From NCBI GenBank assembly GCA_019058365.1, contig JAHPZE010000002.1, positions 124,001-188,000 on the forward strand: a DNA stretch of 64,000 nt, written 5' to 3'. Below are positions 44,117-52,623 of this stretch, piece by piece. Source of the DNA: Promethearchaeota archaeon (GTDB lineage Archaea > Asgardarchaeota > Lokiarchaeia > Sigyniarchaeales > SOKP01). Numbering within the stretch: position 1 is the stretch's first letter; each line of letters starts with the position of its first letter. The position numbers and the translations under genes were made by a program. The notes below the pieces were generated by a model. That model did not search any database and was not told the origin of the DNA. It was given only the letters and a program-made list of their open reading frames with translations.

Positions 44117-45268
44117 TCAACTTTCAGGTTTGTCTATTACTTTTTTAAAAATGTAATAAAGTGTTATTCCAATTAGAAATCCAATAGCTATATTAATAAA
44201 GTATGAAAATATTGCGGAGATCAATATTATGGGAAATGTTTTAATATTAAAATCTTTAAAAGCTATTTTTCCTAGTAAAAAGGCAGTATAAATTAGCATG
44301 GCTCCTAGAATTGCCATGGGAAACTTAGTAAAAAGAAGAAATAGAATATCAGAAAAAAATAATCCAAGAAGTAATTCCATTATCCCCTCTAATATCATAG
44401 ACCCTCCAGTTCTAGCACCAAAAGCATATTGAGCCATTAATCCTCCTGAACCATGACATAAAGGCATCCCTACTAAAAAAGGATTAATTAAATTCATTGC
44501 TCCCATATTATAAGCTAATGTATTAGCATCAATCCCTTTTTTCTCTGGAAATAGCTCTTTAATTAATACAACAGTAGCAATCATAACATTTGTTAACGTC
44601 AAAAATAATTGGGCAATTCCAGCATAAACCATTCCATACAAAAAATTATCCCAAGTAGGTATTCCAAAAGAAAAGCTTGGAATACTAAATTTCAACTCTG
44701 TGATGTTAATAATACCAGTAAAAAACATTAGTAAAATTCCCCCAAATGTAAGAATAATTGCGGATGGTATTGGTTTATTCTTTATAAGTAACAAAATAAT
44801 TGAAATTGAAATGAAACCTAAAATAATATTCTCACTAAATAATAAAATTCCTGTCCAACCTAGAATAAAAGCTAAACCAAGTTGGATACCTCTTACAGCT
44901 ATAATAGGGACTTTACTCACAATATAATTTAGTTTTTTTGAAAATCCAAGAAGAAACCAAATCACTCCGGTACCAAATCCAGTAGAAATAACTAAGTCTG
45001 CATTCCAATGTCTTGAAATAGCTACGGTACCAATAGTTTTTTGAGGTTGAACTGGAAGTGGGAGGTTAAATTTCACTCCTAATATAATATTCGTAATTCC
45101 CAAAGTAATGAAGATTCCTGCTGGACTTAATCCTACAATTGAGATATATCCAATTATAAATGGAACTAATGTACCCCAATCTCCAAAAGCTCCTCCAAAT
45201 TCTCTTAAAGTGAACTTTTTATATTTTTTTTCAACTTCTTTTTCATCGAGACTTCTTTTTGGTTCCAT
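44117..45268 (-). CDS. MOT1-type molybdate/tungstate/sulfate transporter
   Basis: The 383-residue protein has about ten to twelve hydrophobic segments and the two signatures of MOT1-like members of the sulfate permease group: FGGAFGDWGTLVPF near residue 24 and PLPVQPQKTIGTVAIS near 73, with a second LVGMPLCHGSGGLMAQY half-site near 275. It is not of the ABC type. The ATG at 45268 is preferred to a TTG nine bases earlier. Tungstate uptake for the AOR at 21 kb is plausible; sulfate cannot be excluded. Confidence 0.88.
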   Translation of the reverse strand: MEPKRSLDEKEVEKKYKKFTLREFGGAFGDWGTLVPFIIGYISIVGLSPAGIFITLGITNIILGVKFNLPLPVQPQKTIGTVAISRHWNADLVISTGFGTGVIWFLLGFSKKLNYIVSKVPIIAVRGIQLGLAFILGWTGILLFSENIILGFISISIILLLIKNKPIPSAIILTFGGILLMFFTGIINITELKFSIPSFSFGIPTWDNFLYGMVYAGIAQLFLTLTNVMIATVVLIKELFPEKKGIDANTLAYNMGAMNLINPFLVGMPLCHGSGGLMAQYAFGARTGGSMILEGIMELLLGLFFSDILFLLFTKFPMAILGAMLIYTAFLLGKIAFKDFNIKTFPIILISAIFSYFINIAIGFLIGITLYYIFKKVIDKPES

Positions 45269-45350
45269 ACTAGTCAACTATTAAAAAAGTCCCAAATTTA
45301 ATAAATTTCTTAAAAGTTTTTTAACAAAGAACATGACACATCGATGTAAC

Positions 45351-46349
45351 CTAAATCAATAACTCACACATATTTTTAAGTTTGAACTCTATTTTCTTCT
45401 TTCTACCAAAGACTTTTATAATCCAATAGGCATCCGGACAATAAGTTATAATATAATTTAGAACATCTGGTAAAAATTTAGATAGATTACTTAATCCCTT
45501 AAAATCTTCCATTCTTTTAAGAGCTATTGCTTCAGATATATCAGTACGTAACTGATGACCAACACCGCCACCACAACAATCTTGTGGAATAGAATCTATT
45601 AAGGTATATCCACTATTTCTGTAAATTTTTTCAATATGATCGACTATAAAAGGAATCTCTCCATTTTTTAATGGGCAAGCATGTTGTATTAGTAAATTTC
45701 CTGATTTTTTAGATTTTGATGGTTCTAAATATTCTGTAAAGTATCTAATTTTTATCCCATACTGACTGTAATGTTTATTAAAAACCATAAAACAGCTAGG
45801 ACAAACGGTAATGACGGTATCTATCCCCTTGGCTTTAAATTTTTCTAAATTATTTTCAACCAAATAGTTATAAGATTCTAATGCTCCCGTACATAATATA
45901 GGATATCCACAGCAGTCTTCCTTTTCAAGAATACAAAAATCAATTTTCTTAGAAAGAAGGTATTTCATAATACTACTCCCATATTCTGGAGTTTTAACAG
46001 TAGTAAAACAACCAAAGTATAATAAAGTGTTACTTTCTTTAGACACTGCGTTAGGAATTTTAATTCGATTCTTATTTCTAATAAATGGCGTTTTATATCT
46101 TTCTATATTGCCGATATTTACATCTAATCCATCGATTGAATTCCCATCTGTTAAGAATTTATGCTTCAAAATAAAACGCTCTTCAGATGTACCACAATCA
46201 TTACAATGAATACAATTGTACAGTCGAAAGTAGTCTTGTTGTTGAAATTTATAATTATCTCTATTTTCTATTAGATGTCTTACTTCTTCATTAGTAATGA
46301 AGTTATCTGGATCAACTTCTTGACAGGGACATTTATAATCTTCTTTCAT
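45351..46349 (-). CDS. CCG-domain (HdrB/HdrD-like) iron-sulfur protein, copy 1
   Basis: The 332-residue protein has an N-terminal cysteine cluster (CIHCNDCGT, about residue 50) and two CCG domains as in heterodisulfide reductase, lactate utilisation and glycerol dehydrogenase subunits. The first CCG set is complete: GCFT, DCCGYP, CPSC. The second has CPLK and DCCGGG but ends CPDA, where its neighbour has CPSC, so the last ligand is missing. The N-terminal CxxCxxC lacks the fourth Cys of a normal HdrC-type motif. It follows copy 2 by 10 bp. Electron transfer or disulfide reduction is inferred. Confidence 0.8.
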   Translation of the reverse strand: MKEDYKCPCQEVDPDNFITNEEVRHLIENRDNYKFQQQDYFRLYNCIHCNDCGTSEERFILKHKFLTDGNSIDGLDVNIGNIERYKTPFIRNKNRIKIPNAVSKESNTLLYFGCFTTVKTPEYGSSIMKYLLSKKIDFCILEKEDCCGYPILCTGALESYNYLVENNLEKFKAKGIDTVITVCPSCFMVFNKHYSQYGIKIRYFTEYLEPSKSKKSGNLLIQHACPLKNGEIPFIVDHIEKIYRNSGYTLIDSIPQDCCGGGVGHQLRTDISEAIALKRMEDFKGLSNLSKFLPDVLNYIITYCPDAYWIIKVFGRKKKIEFKLKNMCELLI

Positions 46350-46359
46350 TTGTGGGATT

Positions 46360-47340
46360 TTATAACAATAATTCGAATAAATCAATAGCAGATGGATGAA
46401 TTTTACACTGTTTGCTAAATCGTCGTAGAATCCACCAGCATGAAGGACAATAAGTTGTTATATAATCAAGATCATCTCGATCAAAATCAGACATTCTCTT
46501 ACGAGCAATACCCTCTATTATATCAGTACGTCCCATCCAACCAGATCCACCACCACAACACCAATGAGGGATATCTACCACTTTATATCCACTTTTTTTA
46601 AGAGTATTATTAACATGCTTATCTATCCCCGCTTCACCCCTATTCATTAATTGACATAGGTGCTGTATCCCAACTCTGCTCGTTTTATGTACAATCGAAG
46701 GTTTTAAGTAATCAGAAATATATCTTACTTCAGCATTTAAACCTTCCATTTCATTTTTAAAAAGATGATAACAAGCGGGACACAAGCAAATTATTTCCTT
46801 AAATTTTTTTGCATTAAAAAGCTCTCTATTCTCTTTTATACATGTTTCAAACTCATTTATTAATCCGCTGATTTTTAAATGCCATCCACAACAAATTTCA
46901 GTTTCCAAAATAGTGAAATCAATCTCTTGTTGCATAAGATATTGAAGAGCATGTTCAGTATAATGGGGAATTCTTATCGTAGAGAGACAACCCATAAAAA
47001 AAAGAGTATCAGATTTATTTGGAATTCCTTTTGGGGGGTTTATTCGCATTTTATTTGTAGGATATGGTGATCTATAGTTCTCAAAACATTCAATCATCTC
47101 ATTTATCCCTTTAAATGTATTTCCTTCTTCAATATATTTTTGTTTTAATAAAATACGTTCATTTTCTGTCCCGCATTCTCCACAATGAACACAATTATAG
47201 AGTTTATCATAATCATCTGCTTTAAATTGAATTCTATCCTTCTTCCTAATGAAATCTCTTACTGTTTCATCACTAAGAAAATTTTCCGGATCAACTTCAT
47301 CAGTAGGATAATTTTTTCTTCCTTTTATTCGTTCTTTCAT
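46360..47340 (-). CDS. CCG-domain (HdrB/HdrD-like) iron-sulfur protein, copy 2
   Basis: The 326-residue protein has the same layout as the downstream copy: CVHCGECGT near residue 50, first CCG with GCLS, ICCGWH and CPAC, second with CQLM, WCCGGG and CPSC. In this copy all second-domain cysteines are kept. The N-terminus (about 25 residues with VDPENFLSDETV) is also shared. The pair arose by tandem duplication and probably forms a heteromer or sequential complex. Partner enzymes are not in this window. ATG 47340 follows CGTGTGA; an ATG at 47349 is upstream of that. Confidence 0.83.
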   Translation of the reverse strand: MKERIKGRKNYPTDEVDPENFLSDETVRDFIRKKDRIQFKADDYDKLYNCVHCGECGTENERILLKQKYIEEGNTFKGINEMIECFENYRSPYPTNKMRINPPKGIPNKSDTLFFMGCLSTIRIPHYTEHALQYLMQQEIDFTILETEICCGWHLKISGLINEFETCIKENRELFNAKKFKEIICLCPACYHLFKNEMEGLNAEVRYISDYLKPSIVHKTSRVGIQHLCQLMNRGEAGIDKHVNNTLKKSGYKVVDIPHWCCGGGSGWMGRTDIIEGIARKRMSDFDRDDLDYITTYCPSCWWILRRFSKQCKIHPSAIDLFELLL

Positions 47341-47509
47341 AAATTTCACACGTAATTAACAAAGCTTAATTCTTTATAAAGACTTCATTAATATTCAATA
47401 AAGCAGTTATCCTATTATAATCAATTTATCAACATTTTTATTATAAAATTGAATATCGATCAAATACAAACAAGTTTAAAAATAAATAAAAAAGAAAATT
47501 CTTTAAGAT

Positions 47510-47668
47510 TTACTTATTTTTTTTGATTTTAACATTAGTTCTCTGTATGCCCACTTCTTTATTACTTGGCATAGGCGTTCCACAATGATCTCTTAACCTT
47601 TCACTATCTTTGAATGCTTTATCAAGTTCTTCCTCTAACTCATCATCAGATTTTTCTTTATCTGTCAT
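47510..47668 (-). CDS. Small charged hypothetical protein (52 residues)
   Basis: An ATG frame in the 430-bp space between the CCG and FTR genes encodes a protein with a highly acidic N-terminal helix and a basic C-terminus, with a single HCGTPMP segment between. The start has GAGG at a distance of about 13 bases. Codon content is normal, and composition argues for a real small protein. No family is recognised. Confidence 0.45.
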   Translation of the reverse strand: MTDKEKSDDELEEELDKAFKDSERLRDHCGTPMPSNKEVGIQRTNVKIKKNK

Positions 47669-47776
47669 AATTTAAATAGAGAAGTCCTCTTATTTAAGGG
47701 TTTTATTTATAAATAAAAAATCAACTAAAACTCTTCTAAAACATAAAAGCAGAAAAAAAGAGGTGTAAAATGAGAT

Positions 47777-48142
47777 TTATTTTTTAAAATAATTTAATAC
47801 TGCTTTTTCCTTCTCTACAGGTCTTCTTTCAGGAACAAGAATATAAATTTTCCCAACAGTCTCATAGAAATCTGGACGTAAATATAAATTGCAGTAACAT
47901 GCACCATATTCTTTTATATCTAATGGAGCATAGTCACAAGGACATATTAAATCCCTATCCAAATCTCGATTCCCGGAAGCTAGACGACATGGACATGATT
48001 GATATCCATTTTTTTTTTTATTCTCTACTAAACCTTCAATTAAATTATTGAGAGTTTCTTGATCTTTATTTAATATCCACTTATTTGTTTTACAGACTTT
48101 ATTGCAGTATTCCATCATTCCTTCTTTAGTTTTCATATCCAT
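47777..48142 (-). CDS. Ferredoxin:thioredoxin (disulfide) reductase catalytic subunit
   Basis: The 121-residue protein has the complete six-cysteine pattern of FtrB: CPCR, then CPC after about 16 residues, then CYC after about 8. Four Cys hold a [4Fe-4S] cluster and two form the redox disulfide. Such reductases pass ferredoxin electrons one by one to a disulfide protein. The gene is 1 bp after a glutaredoxin-like gene on the same strand, which is the probable partner. GGAGGT precedes the ATG. Confidence 0.93.
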   Translation of the reverse strand: MDMKTKEGMMEYCNKVCKTNKWILNKDQETLNNLIEGLVENKKKNGYQSCPCRLASGNRDLDRDLICPCDYAPLDIKEYGACYCNLYLRPDFYETVGKIYILVPERRPVEKEKAVLNYFKK

Positions 48143-48143
48143 C

Positions 48144-48455
48144 TTAATTACCTCCAGATTTCATAAATTCTTCATATTTGTCTGGATTATACCCCACTAC
48201 AACTTCACCGTCACAAATCATAAAAGGATATGAAATCCTAGATTGGTAGTTTTCTCTTAAATAATCCATTATTTTTGACTTTTCTTCAAAATTAATCTGA
48301 TCAACATCAACATATTTATATTGCACATCACGATCATTCAACCACGCTTTGCATTTTTTACACCACATACACGTAGATAATGTTAGAATTGTAATATCTC
48401 TATTTTTATTAGAACCTTCAACTGTTTTTGCAAGTTTTTCTATAATTTCCGACAT
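48144..48455 (-). CDS. Glutaredoxin/thioredoxin-like protein
   Basis: The 103-residue thioredoxin-fold protein has a CMWCKKC motif near residue 28 (CxxC with an extra Cys), a cis-Pro region SYPFMICD and VGYNPDKYEE. It lies directly before the ferredoxin-disulfide reductase gene, with a single base between stop and start, so the two form a reductase-acceptor pair. The N-terminal 18 residues form a charged helix. It resembles NrdH-like glutaredoxins. Confidence 0.85.
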   Translation of the reverse strand: MSEIIEKLAKTVEGSNKNRDITILTLSTCMWCKKCKAWLNDRDVQYKYVDVDQINFEEKSKIMDYLRENYQSRISYPFMICDGEVVVGYNPDKYEEFMKSGGN

Positions 48456-48495
48456 AATTTTATTTCTTCCTCGTTATTATAAAAATCTTTTTAAT

Positions 48496-48945
48496 TTATA
48501 CTGATCTAATATTTAGTTTCCATTCTGGATCTATACACTCAAAAGCTTCTTCTGTTAATTTTCTAATATCGCTATGACAAGAATCTAATAATATGCCTAA
48601 ATGCTCGAGTGCTCTTTTATCGCCAATCTTCATAAGACTTTCTATAATTACAAATAATCTTGTTTTATCCTGATCTTCTTCATGTTTTTCTACTTCTTGT
48701 TTTAAAACCTCTGTAATTAGCATTGTAGCCTTGGAGTCTCCAATTTCCCCCATAGCTTCAATAATTCGATTAATGACTACATCATCTTTTTCAGATTTTA
48801 AAGCTCTAGCCAACATATTGATTGCTCTACCTTCTTTTAATTGACCTAAGTTTTGCGCAGCAATCGCCCGCTCTTTAAAACTGGAACTACTAAATAGAGT
48901 TTTAATGTATTCATTAAAAGCTTCATTTCGAGTTTTTTGATCCAT
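48496..48945 (-). CDS. HEAT-repeat protein (PBS lyase type)
   Basis: The 149-residue protein is made of about three HEAT repeats with the usual 'GQLKEGRAINMLARALK' and 'GEIGDSKATMLITEVLK' phasing and a last KIGDKRALEHLGILL. Such small repeat proteins bind other proteins. It lies 40 bp before the glutaredoxin gene on the same strand and may belong to that unit. Confidence 0.75.
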   Translation of the reverse strand: MDQKTRNEAFNEYIKTLFSSSSFKERAIAAQNLGQLKEGRAINMLARALKSEKDDVVINRIIEAMGEIGDSKATMLITEVLKQEVEKHEEDQDKTRLFVIIESLMKIGDKRALEHLGILLDSCHSDIRKLTEEAFECIDPEWKLNIRSV

Positions 48946-49182
48946 CTTAAGTTTAGAATAAGAATAAGAAATAAGAATCTAATCATAATAAATTATTAAG
49001 AAATACTGAAAATGATATGAAAAATAAAGCGAAAATCTATGTTTTATTTGTTTTTTTAATAGTTGTAGATAATAATTTTTACATATGATTGATAAGAATT
49101 TCTGTAAAGATTTATTCAATTCTCATAAAAATTATATTATAGAAGATAAAACTTTTTTACCACTTATGTTTATTTGTATAAT

Positions 49183-49476
49183 ATGGAAGCAAAAACTCCA
49201 ATAGTGATAACCAAGGAAGGCTGCCACAAATGTGAAGAGTTAAAGGAATGGCTAAAGGAAAATGACGTTAGATATATTGAACGAGATATAAATGATGAGG
49301 AATTTGTACATGAACTACTACATGATGATAATTTTTTAACGACATTTTGTGATGCTGATGGATGTATAGTAAACACCCCCGTAGTTATACATAAAGGAAA
49401 GTATTGGTTTAAAGAGCTCTGGGGTATTTCTGGACTAAGAGAAAAAGAAGCAAAGAAGCTATTCGGAATTAGATAA
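49183..49476 (+). CDS. Glutaredoxin-like protein
   Basis: The 97-residue protein begins with IVITKEGCHKCEELKEWL, a CxxC thioredoxin-fold active site, followed by the glutaredoxin cis-Pro stretch NTPVVIHKGKYW. Two more cysteines (FCDADGC) sit before the cis-Pro, which is unusual and could bind metal or form a second disulfide. ATG 49183 is taken in preference to a TTG nine bases earlier. It may be another electron acceptor of the nearby reductases. Confidence 0.8.
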   Translation: MEAKTPIVITKEGCHKCEELKEWLKENDVRYIERDINDEEFVHELLHDDNFLTTFCDADGCIVNTPVVIHKGKYWFKELWGISGLREKEAKKLFGIR

Positions 49477-49572
49477 TTTTTTTTAATTTTTGAATTAATT
49501 TTTGATCAATTAAATTCAGTTAGTTTTTTTATCAGTCTTCTAATATTAGCAGTATGAAAATGATGATTTCAA

Positions 49573-49965
49573 CTAAAAATTGGAGCAAATTTCGATAAAA
49601 TTTTCCTCAAAGTACTGATTTTTTCTTTTTCTTAATTTCATGGGGTTGATCCTCATCTCGAAAGACCATTTTTTCATTAATTCTACAGGTTTTAACCATT
49701 GTAGGCCAGTACCAAACATTAACTTAATTTCAAAAGCAACGAATGTGATATTTTCATAGGGGTGATAACCAAGGATTAATTTATAAGTTTCTCCAAATGA
49801 TGCTAATGTCATTCCATGACGAACAATAAGTTTGCGATATAACTCATTTTCTGAAATATATTGATCAAGTATTTTTCCTCGATTAAGTTGCCAAAAATGT
49901 AATGTCCCATTCCATACCTCATCTATATTCGAATTTATTACATAATGACAAAACTTATGCCCCAT
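49573..49965 (-). CDS. Hypothetical protein, possibly SRPBCC-like
   Basis: The 130-residue protein starts with VINSNIDEVWNGTLHFW, which resembles the first strand and helix of START/SRPBCC ligand-binding folds, and has regular strands after it (TYKLILGYHPY, ITFVAFEIKLMF). The fold is a guess. AGGAGCTCTG precedes the ATG. No partner is evident. Confidence 0.5.
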   Translation of the reverse strand: MGHKFCHYVINSNIDEVWNGTLHFWQLNRGKILDQYISENELYRKLIVRHGMTLASFGETYKLILGYHPYENITFVAFEIKLMFGTGLQWLKPVELMKKWSFEMRINPMKLRKRKNQYFEENFIEICSNF

Positions 49966-50069
49966 CAGAGCTCCTTTTATTTCATAGTATTATTTTTTTT
50001 ATTATACACTATCTATGATAAATTAGAATATTTATTTGTTTTGACTTAAATTTAATACTTCATACTCGC

Positions 50070-50666
50070 TTATAAAAATTCTACTAATCTTTTTATTACT
50101 TTTCGGATGGTTCTCAACCCTTCTTCATCATTTTCGACTCCTTCTTTTCCCATATCTCTACTCCATAAACTAGCACCTATATTCGCTCCAAAAGCGCCAC
50201 CAGATACGGATATAATATGATTTTGTTGGTAAAAATCTAAAATACTTCTTATAGCAATCTCTTGTCCTCCGCTTCTATCTCCCCCTACAGCTAATGCAGC
50301 TCCAATTTTATTTTTAAATACATTAGGATTCTTAGCAACAATAGCACGACATCGATCCATTACCGTTTTTAGTTGACCTGATAAATTACCTTGAAATACT
50401 GGAGTACCTAAGAGAAGAAATTTAGCTACTTCCAATTTAAAATAAAGATCTTCCATGTCATCCTTATTGACACAACCTTTTTTCTCTCGAATACAATAAT
50501 CGCAATGAATGCAGAAATTAATTTTTTTATTTCTAACACTCCAAAATTCTGTATCAAAACCAAATTTTTCAGCAGCATAGTTTAAGGCATACTCGACAGC
50601 ATATTCTGTTCCTTGCTTTCTTGGACTTCCACATATGCCTAAAAGTAGATTCTTCTTTTCAACCAT
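50070..50666 (-). CDS. Iron-sulfur flavoprotein (NADPH-dependent FMN reductase family)
   Basis: The 198-residue flavodoxin-like protein has the FMN loop GICGSPRKQGTEY and the cysteine set CIHCDYCIREKKGC near residue 50 that binds a [4Fe-4S] cluster in archaeal Isf proteins. LGTPVFQGNLSGQLK and GGDRSGGQE complete the family pattern. Such proteins move electrons from ferredoxin to oxygen, peroxide or quinones, which would fit the oxygen-defence genes further on. Confidence 0.9.
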   Translation of the reverse strand: MVEKKNLLLGICGSPRKQGTEYAVEYALNYAAEKFGFDTEFWSVRNKKINFCIHCDYCIREKKGCVNKDDMEDLYFKLEVAKFLLLGTPVFQGNLSGQLKTVMDRCRAIVAKNPNVFKNKIGAALAVGGDRSGGQEIAIRSILDFYQQNHIISVSGGAFGANIGASLWSRDMGKEGVENDEEGLRTIRKVIKRLVEFL

Positions 50667-50752
50667 AATAATGCATTTAACTTGCTTTTATTAATAATTA
50701 ATCATTATTGTATAAAATAAAAGTTGTAAAATCAAAATCCTAATATTAAAAG

Positions 50753-51409
50753 ATGGATACAACTAGACTGAGTTTAGCAAGAATCAAGATTAAGTTTCCG
50801 GATCAGATATGGATTTCTGAAATTTTTAAGCACTATCCTGATATAAAAATGGAAATTGCTCATTTTCTCCCGTATGATCTTGAGGAATCTATCGGAAATA
50901 GTCTAGTTGAGATTTTACATTACAATATCAATTCTATTATAGAAGAAATTAGGAATCATCCTTCTGTTTTTGAGTTTAATATATTAGAGAAGGAAGAAAA
51001 CAAAATTAAATTTAATGTGAAAACAAAAGATCCTTATTTATTATATGCCATAATAAAATGCGGAGTTCTTATTGACTTTCCAGTAAGAGTTGAGGATGGA
51101 TTTGCTTATTGGAGGTTGATATCGAGTAGAGAACGAATAGATCAATTATTAACACTTTTTGAAGAAAAAAATATTAATTTTGAATTATTAAGAATTGGAT
51201 TATCTCCATACACTATTGAAGATGATAAAAATAAATTAACCTTTGATGAATCTAATATACTTGATAAGGCTATTTCTTCAGGATTCTTTGAAATTCCAAG
51301 GAAGATTTCTTTAGAAGAACTAGCTAACGAATTGGGCAAATCTAAATCAGCATTATCTGTAATGCTTAGAAAAATCATTAAAAAGAAAGTCTTATTCGAG
51401 AAACAATAA
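50753..51409 (+). CDS. HTH regulator of bacterio-opsin activator type
   Basis: The 218-residue protein ends in an HTH_10 domain: ILDKAISSGFFEIPRKISLEELANELGKSKSALS is the pattern, seen from about residue 168. The first 150 residues form a ligand-binding or dimer domain typical of archaeal BAT-like regulators. It converges on the ferredoxin-like gene of the CooS locus, 20 bp apart, and is the nearest candidate to bind the GAACATGTTC sites there. Confidence 0.82.
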   Translation: MDTTRLSLARIKIKFPDQIWISEIFKHYPDIKMEIAHFLPYDLEESIGNSLVEILHYNINSIIEEIRNHPSVFEFNILEKEENKIKFNVKTKDPYLLYAIIKCGVLIDFPVRVEDGFAYWRLISSRERIDQLLTLFEEKNINFELLRIGLSPYTIEDDKNKLTFDESNILDKAISSGFFEIPRKISLEELANELGKSKSALSVMLRKIIKKKVLFEKQ

Positions 51410-51429
51410 GTAAAAAATATAAAGAAAAA

Positions 51430-52215
51430 TTATACCCATTCTTCTTTTAAAATATTTCCTTGTATGCCCACGATAACAAATTTTATTGGAACTTTTCTGT
51501 TTGCTCGCTTAGTTCCTTCTTGAGCTAAAGCTAATAAACCAGAACAACAAGGTACTTCCATAATAGCAACTGTAAGTGTGTTTATTTTTGCGTCATCAAT
51601 TAAAGATTTAATTTTTTCTATGTAAACTTCTTTACCTTGATCCAGTTTTGGACAAGCAATTGCTATAGATTTCTTTTTTAGGAAATCTCTATGAAAATCT
51701 CCATATGAGAATCCTACACAATCTGCAGAAAGAAGTACATCTGCTCCTTGGTAATATGGTGCTCGAGGATTGATTAAATGCATTTGAACAGGCCACTGTC
51801 TTAGTGCTGAAGGTATCTTTCCAGATACTAATGTTTGCGATTTTGGTTCCTCAAAAACCATTGTTTGAGCAGAAGGGCAACTACATTGATGGACATGCTC
51901 AGTAGCAATTTCTTTTATTTGTTCTATTTCAGTTTGTTCATTATGCTTCATAGATTCTAAATATTTTTCAACAGCTTCTTCATCGAACTCTAAAGCTTCT
52001 CTTTCAATTATTTCAAGTGCTCCCTCAGGACAACCAGAAATGCACGCACCAAGACCATCACAGAAAACTTCATTTATGACCCTTGCTTTTCCATCGATTA
52101 CTTTTAATGCTCCCTCTGCACAATCTACCACACAATTTCCGCATCCTGTACAAAGATCTTCATCAATCTTGATGATTTTTCTTTTTATCAAATTATTTTT
52201 TTCTGAAACTGTCAT
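51430..52215 (-). CDS. 4Fe-4S ferredoxin-domain oxidoreductase partner
   Basis: Residues 15-75 hold two cluster motifs: CTGCGNCVVDC and CDGLGACISGCPEGA. In the second set the spacing is CxxxxxCxxxC, lacking one usual Cys, so its cluster may be incomplete. A linker with HQCSCPSA follows and then a C-terminal alpha/beta domain (about 150-261) with ADCVGFSYG, ACPKLDQG and VPCCSG, which add three or four more conserved-looking Cys. It is separated from the CooS-like gene by a small divergent gene, and both share an upstream palindrome. It probably carries electrons to or from that enzyme. Confidence 0.8.
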   Translation of the reverse strand: MTVSEKNNLIKRKIIKIDEDLCTGCGNCVVDCAEGALKVIDGKARVINEVFCDGLGACISGCPEGALEIIEREALEFDEEAVEKYLESMKHNEQTEIEQIKEIATEHVHQCSCPSAQTMVFEEPKSQTLVSGKIPSALRQWPVQMHLINPRAPYYQGADVLLSADCVGFSYGDFHRDFLKKKSIAIACPKLDQGKEVYIEKIKSLIDDAKINTLTVAIMEVPCCSGLLALAQEGTKRANRKVPIKFVIVGIQGNILKEEWV

Positions 52216-52254
52216 AATTAAAAGATGTGGAGATCAGAATATGATTTTAATTTC

Positions 52255-52264
52255 GAACATGTTC
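52255..52264. promoter_or_regulatory. GAACATGTTC palindrome upstream of ferredoxin-like gene
   Basis: A perfect 10-bp palindrome lies 40 bp before the start of the ferredoxin-like gene, in its promoter region. The same word occurs before the CooS-like gene at 54605-54614. Operator function is inferred from repetition and position. Confidence 0.5.
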
Positions 52265-52422
52265 TTTTTTTTCGATGAATTTATTATAGTTTATGATTAC
52301 ATACCAGCATCATGTATTACGACTTGCTAGTAGTTTTTAAATAAATACATCCTAATAACTTATAAAATTAATAATTTAAACCCAAAAAATTAATATAAAT
52401 AAATAAAATGGAGGAAGTCAAA

Positions 52423-52611
52423 GTGACGGAAGAATTCAAAATCATTGAAGTAACGAATGTTATGAAAGCCGGTAGAACTGTTAAAGTAAAGACTTGGGAA
52501 GAATTCGTGGAAATTGCAAAAAATAATAAAGTTGATAAAGTATATAAATATGGAAAACTGCACTTTATGCTTTTATCGGACGGAATTTATCAAATTAAAA
52601 AGAAAAAATAA
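52423..52611 (+). CDS. Small basic hypothetical protein (62 residues)
   Basis: The protein has a beta-alpha-beta feel (FKIIEVTNVMKAGRTV, TWEEFVEIAKNNKVDK, KLHFMLLSDGIYQI) and ends in five Lys/Ile residues. I take the GTG at 52423, because GGAGG lies eight bases before it; an ATG at 52408 overlaps that site. It is transcribed against the CooS-like gene and sits between it and the ferredoxin-like gene. Family unknown. Confidence 0.5.
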   Translation: MTEEFKIIEVTNVMKAGRTVKVKTWEEFVEIAKNNKVDKVYKYGKLHFMLLSDGIYQIKKKK

Positions 52612-52623
52612 AATTTTTATTAA

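Noticed and set aside
48946..49182. Gap of 237 bp
   Set aside because: AT-rich with a short AAGAATAAG repetition at about 48957-48975; no gene or clear structure.
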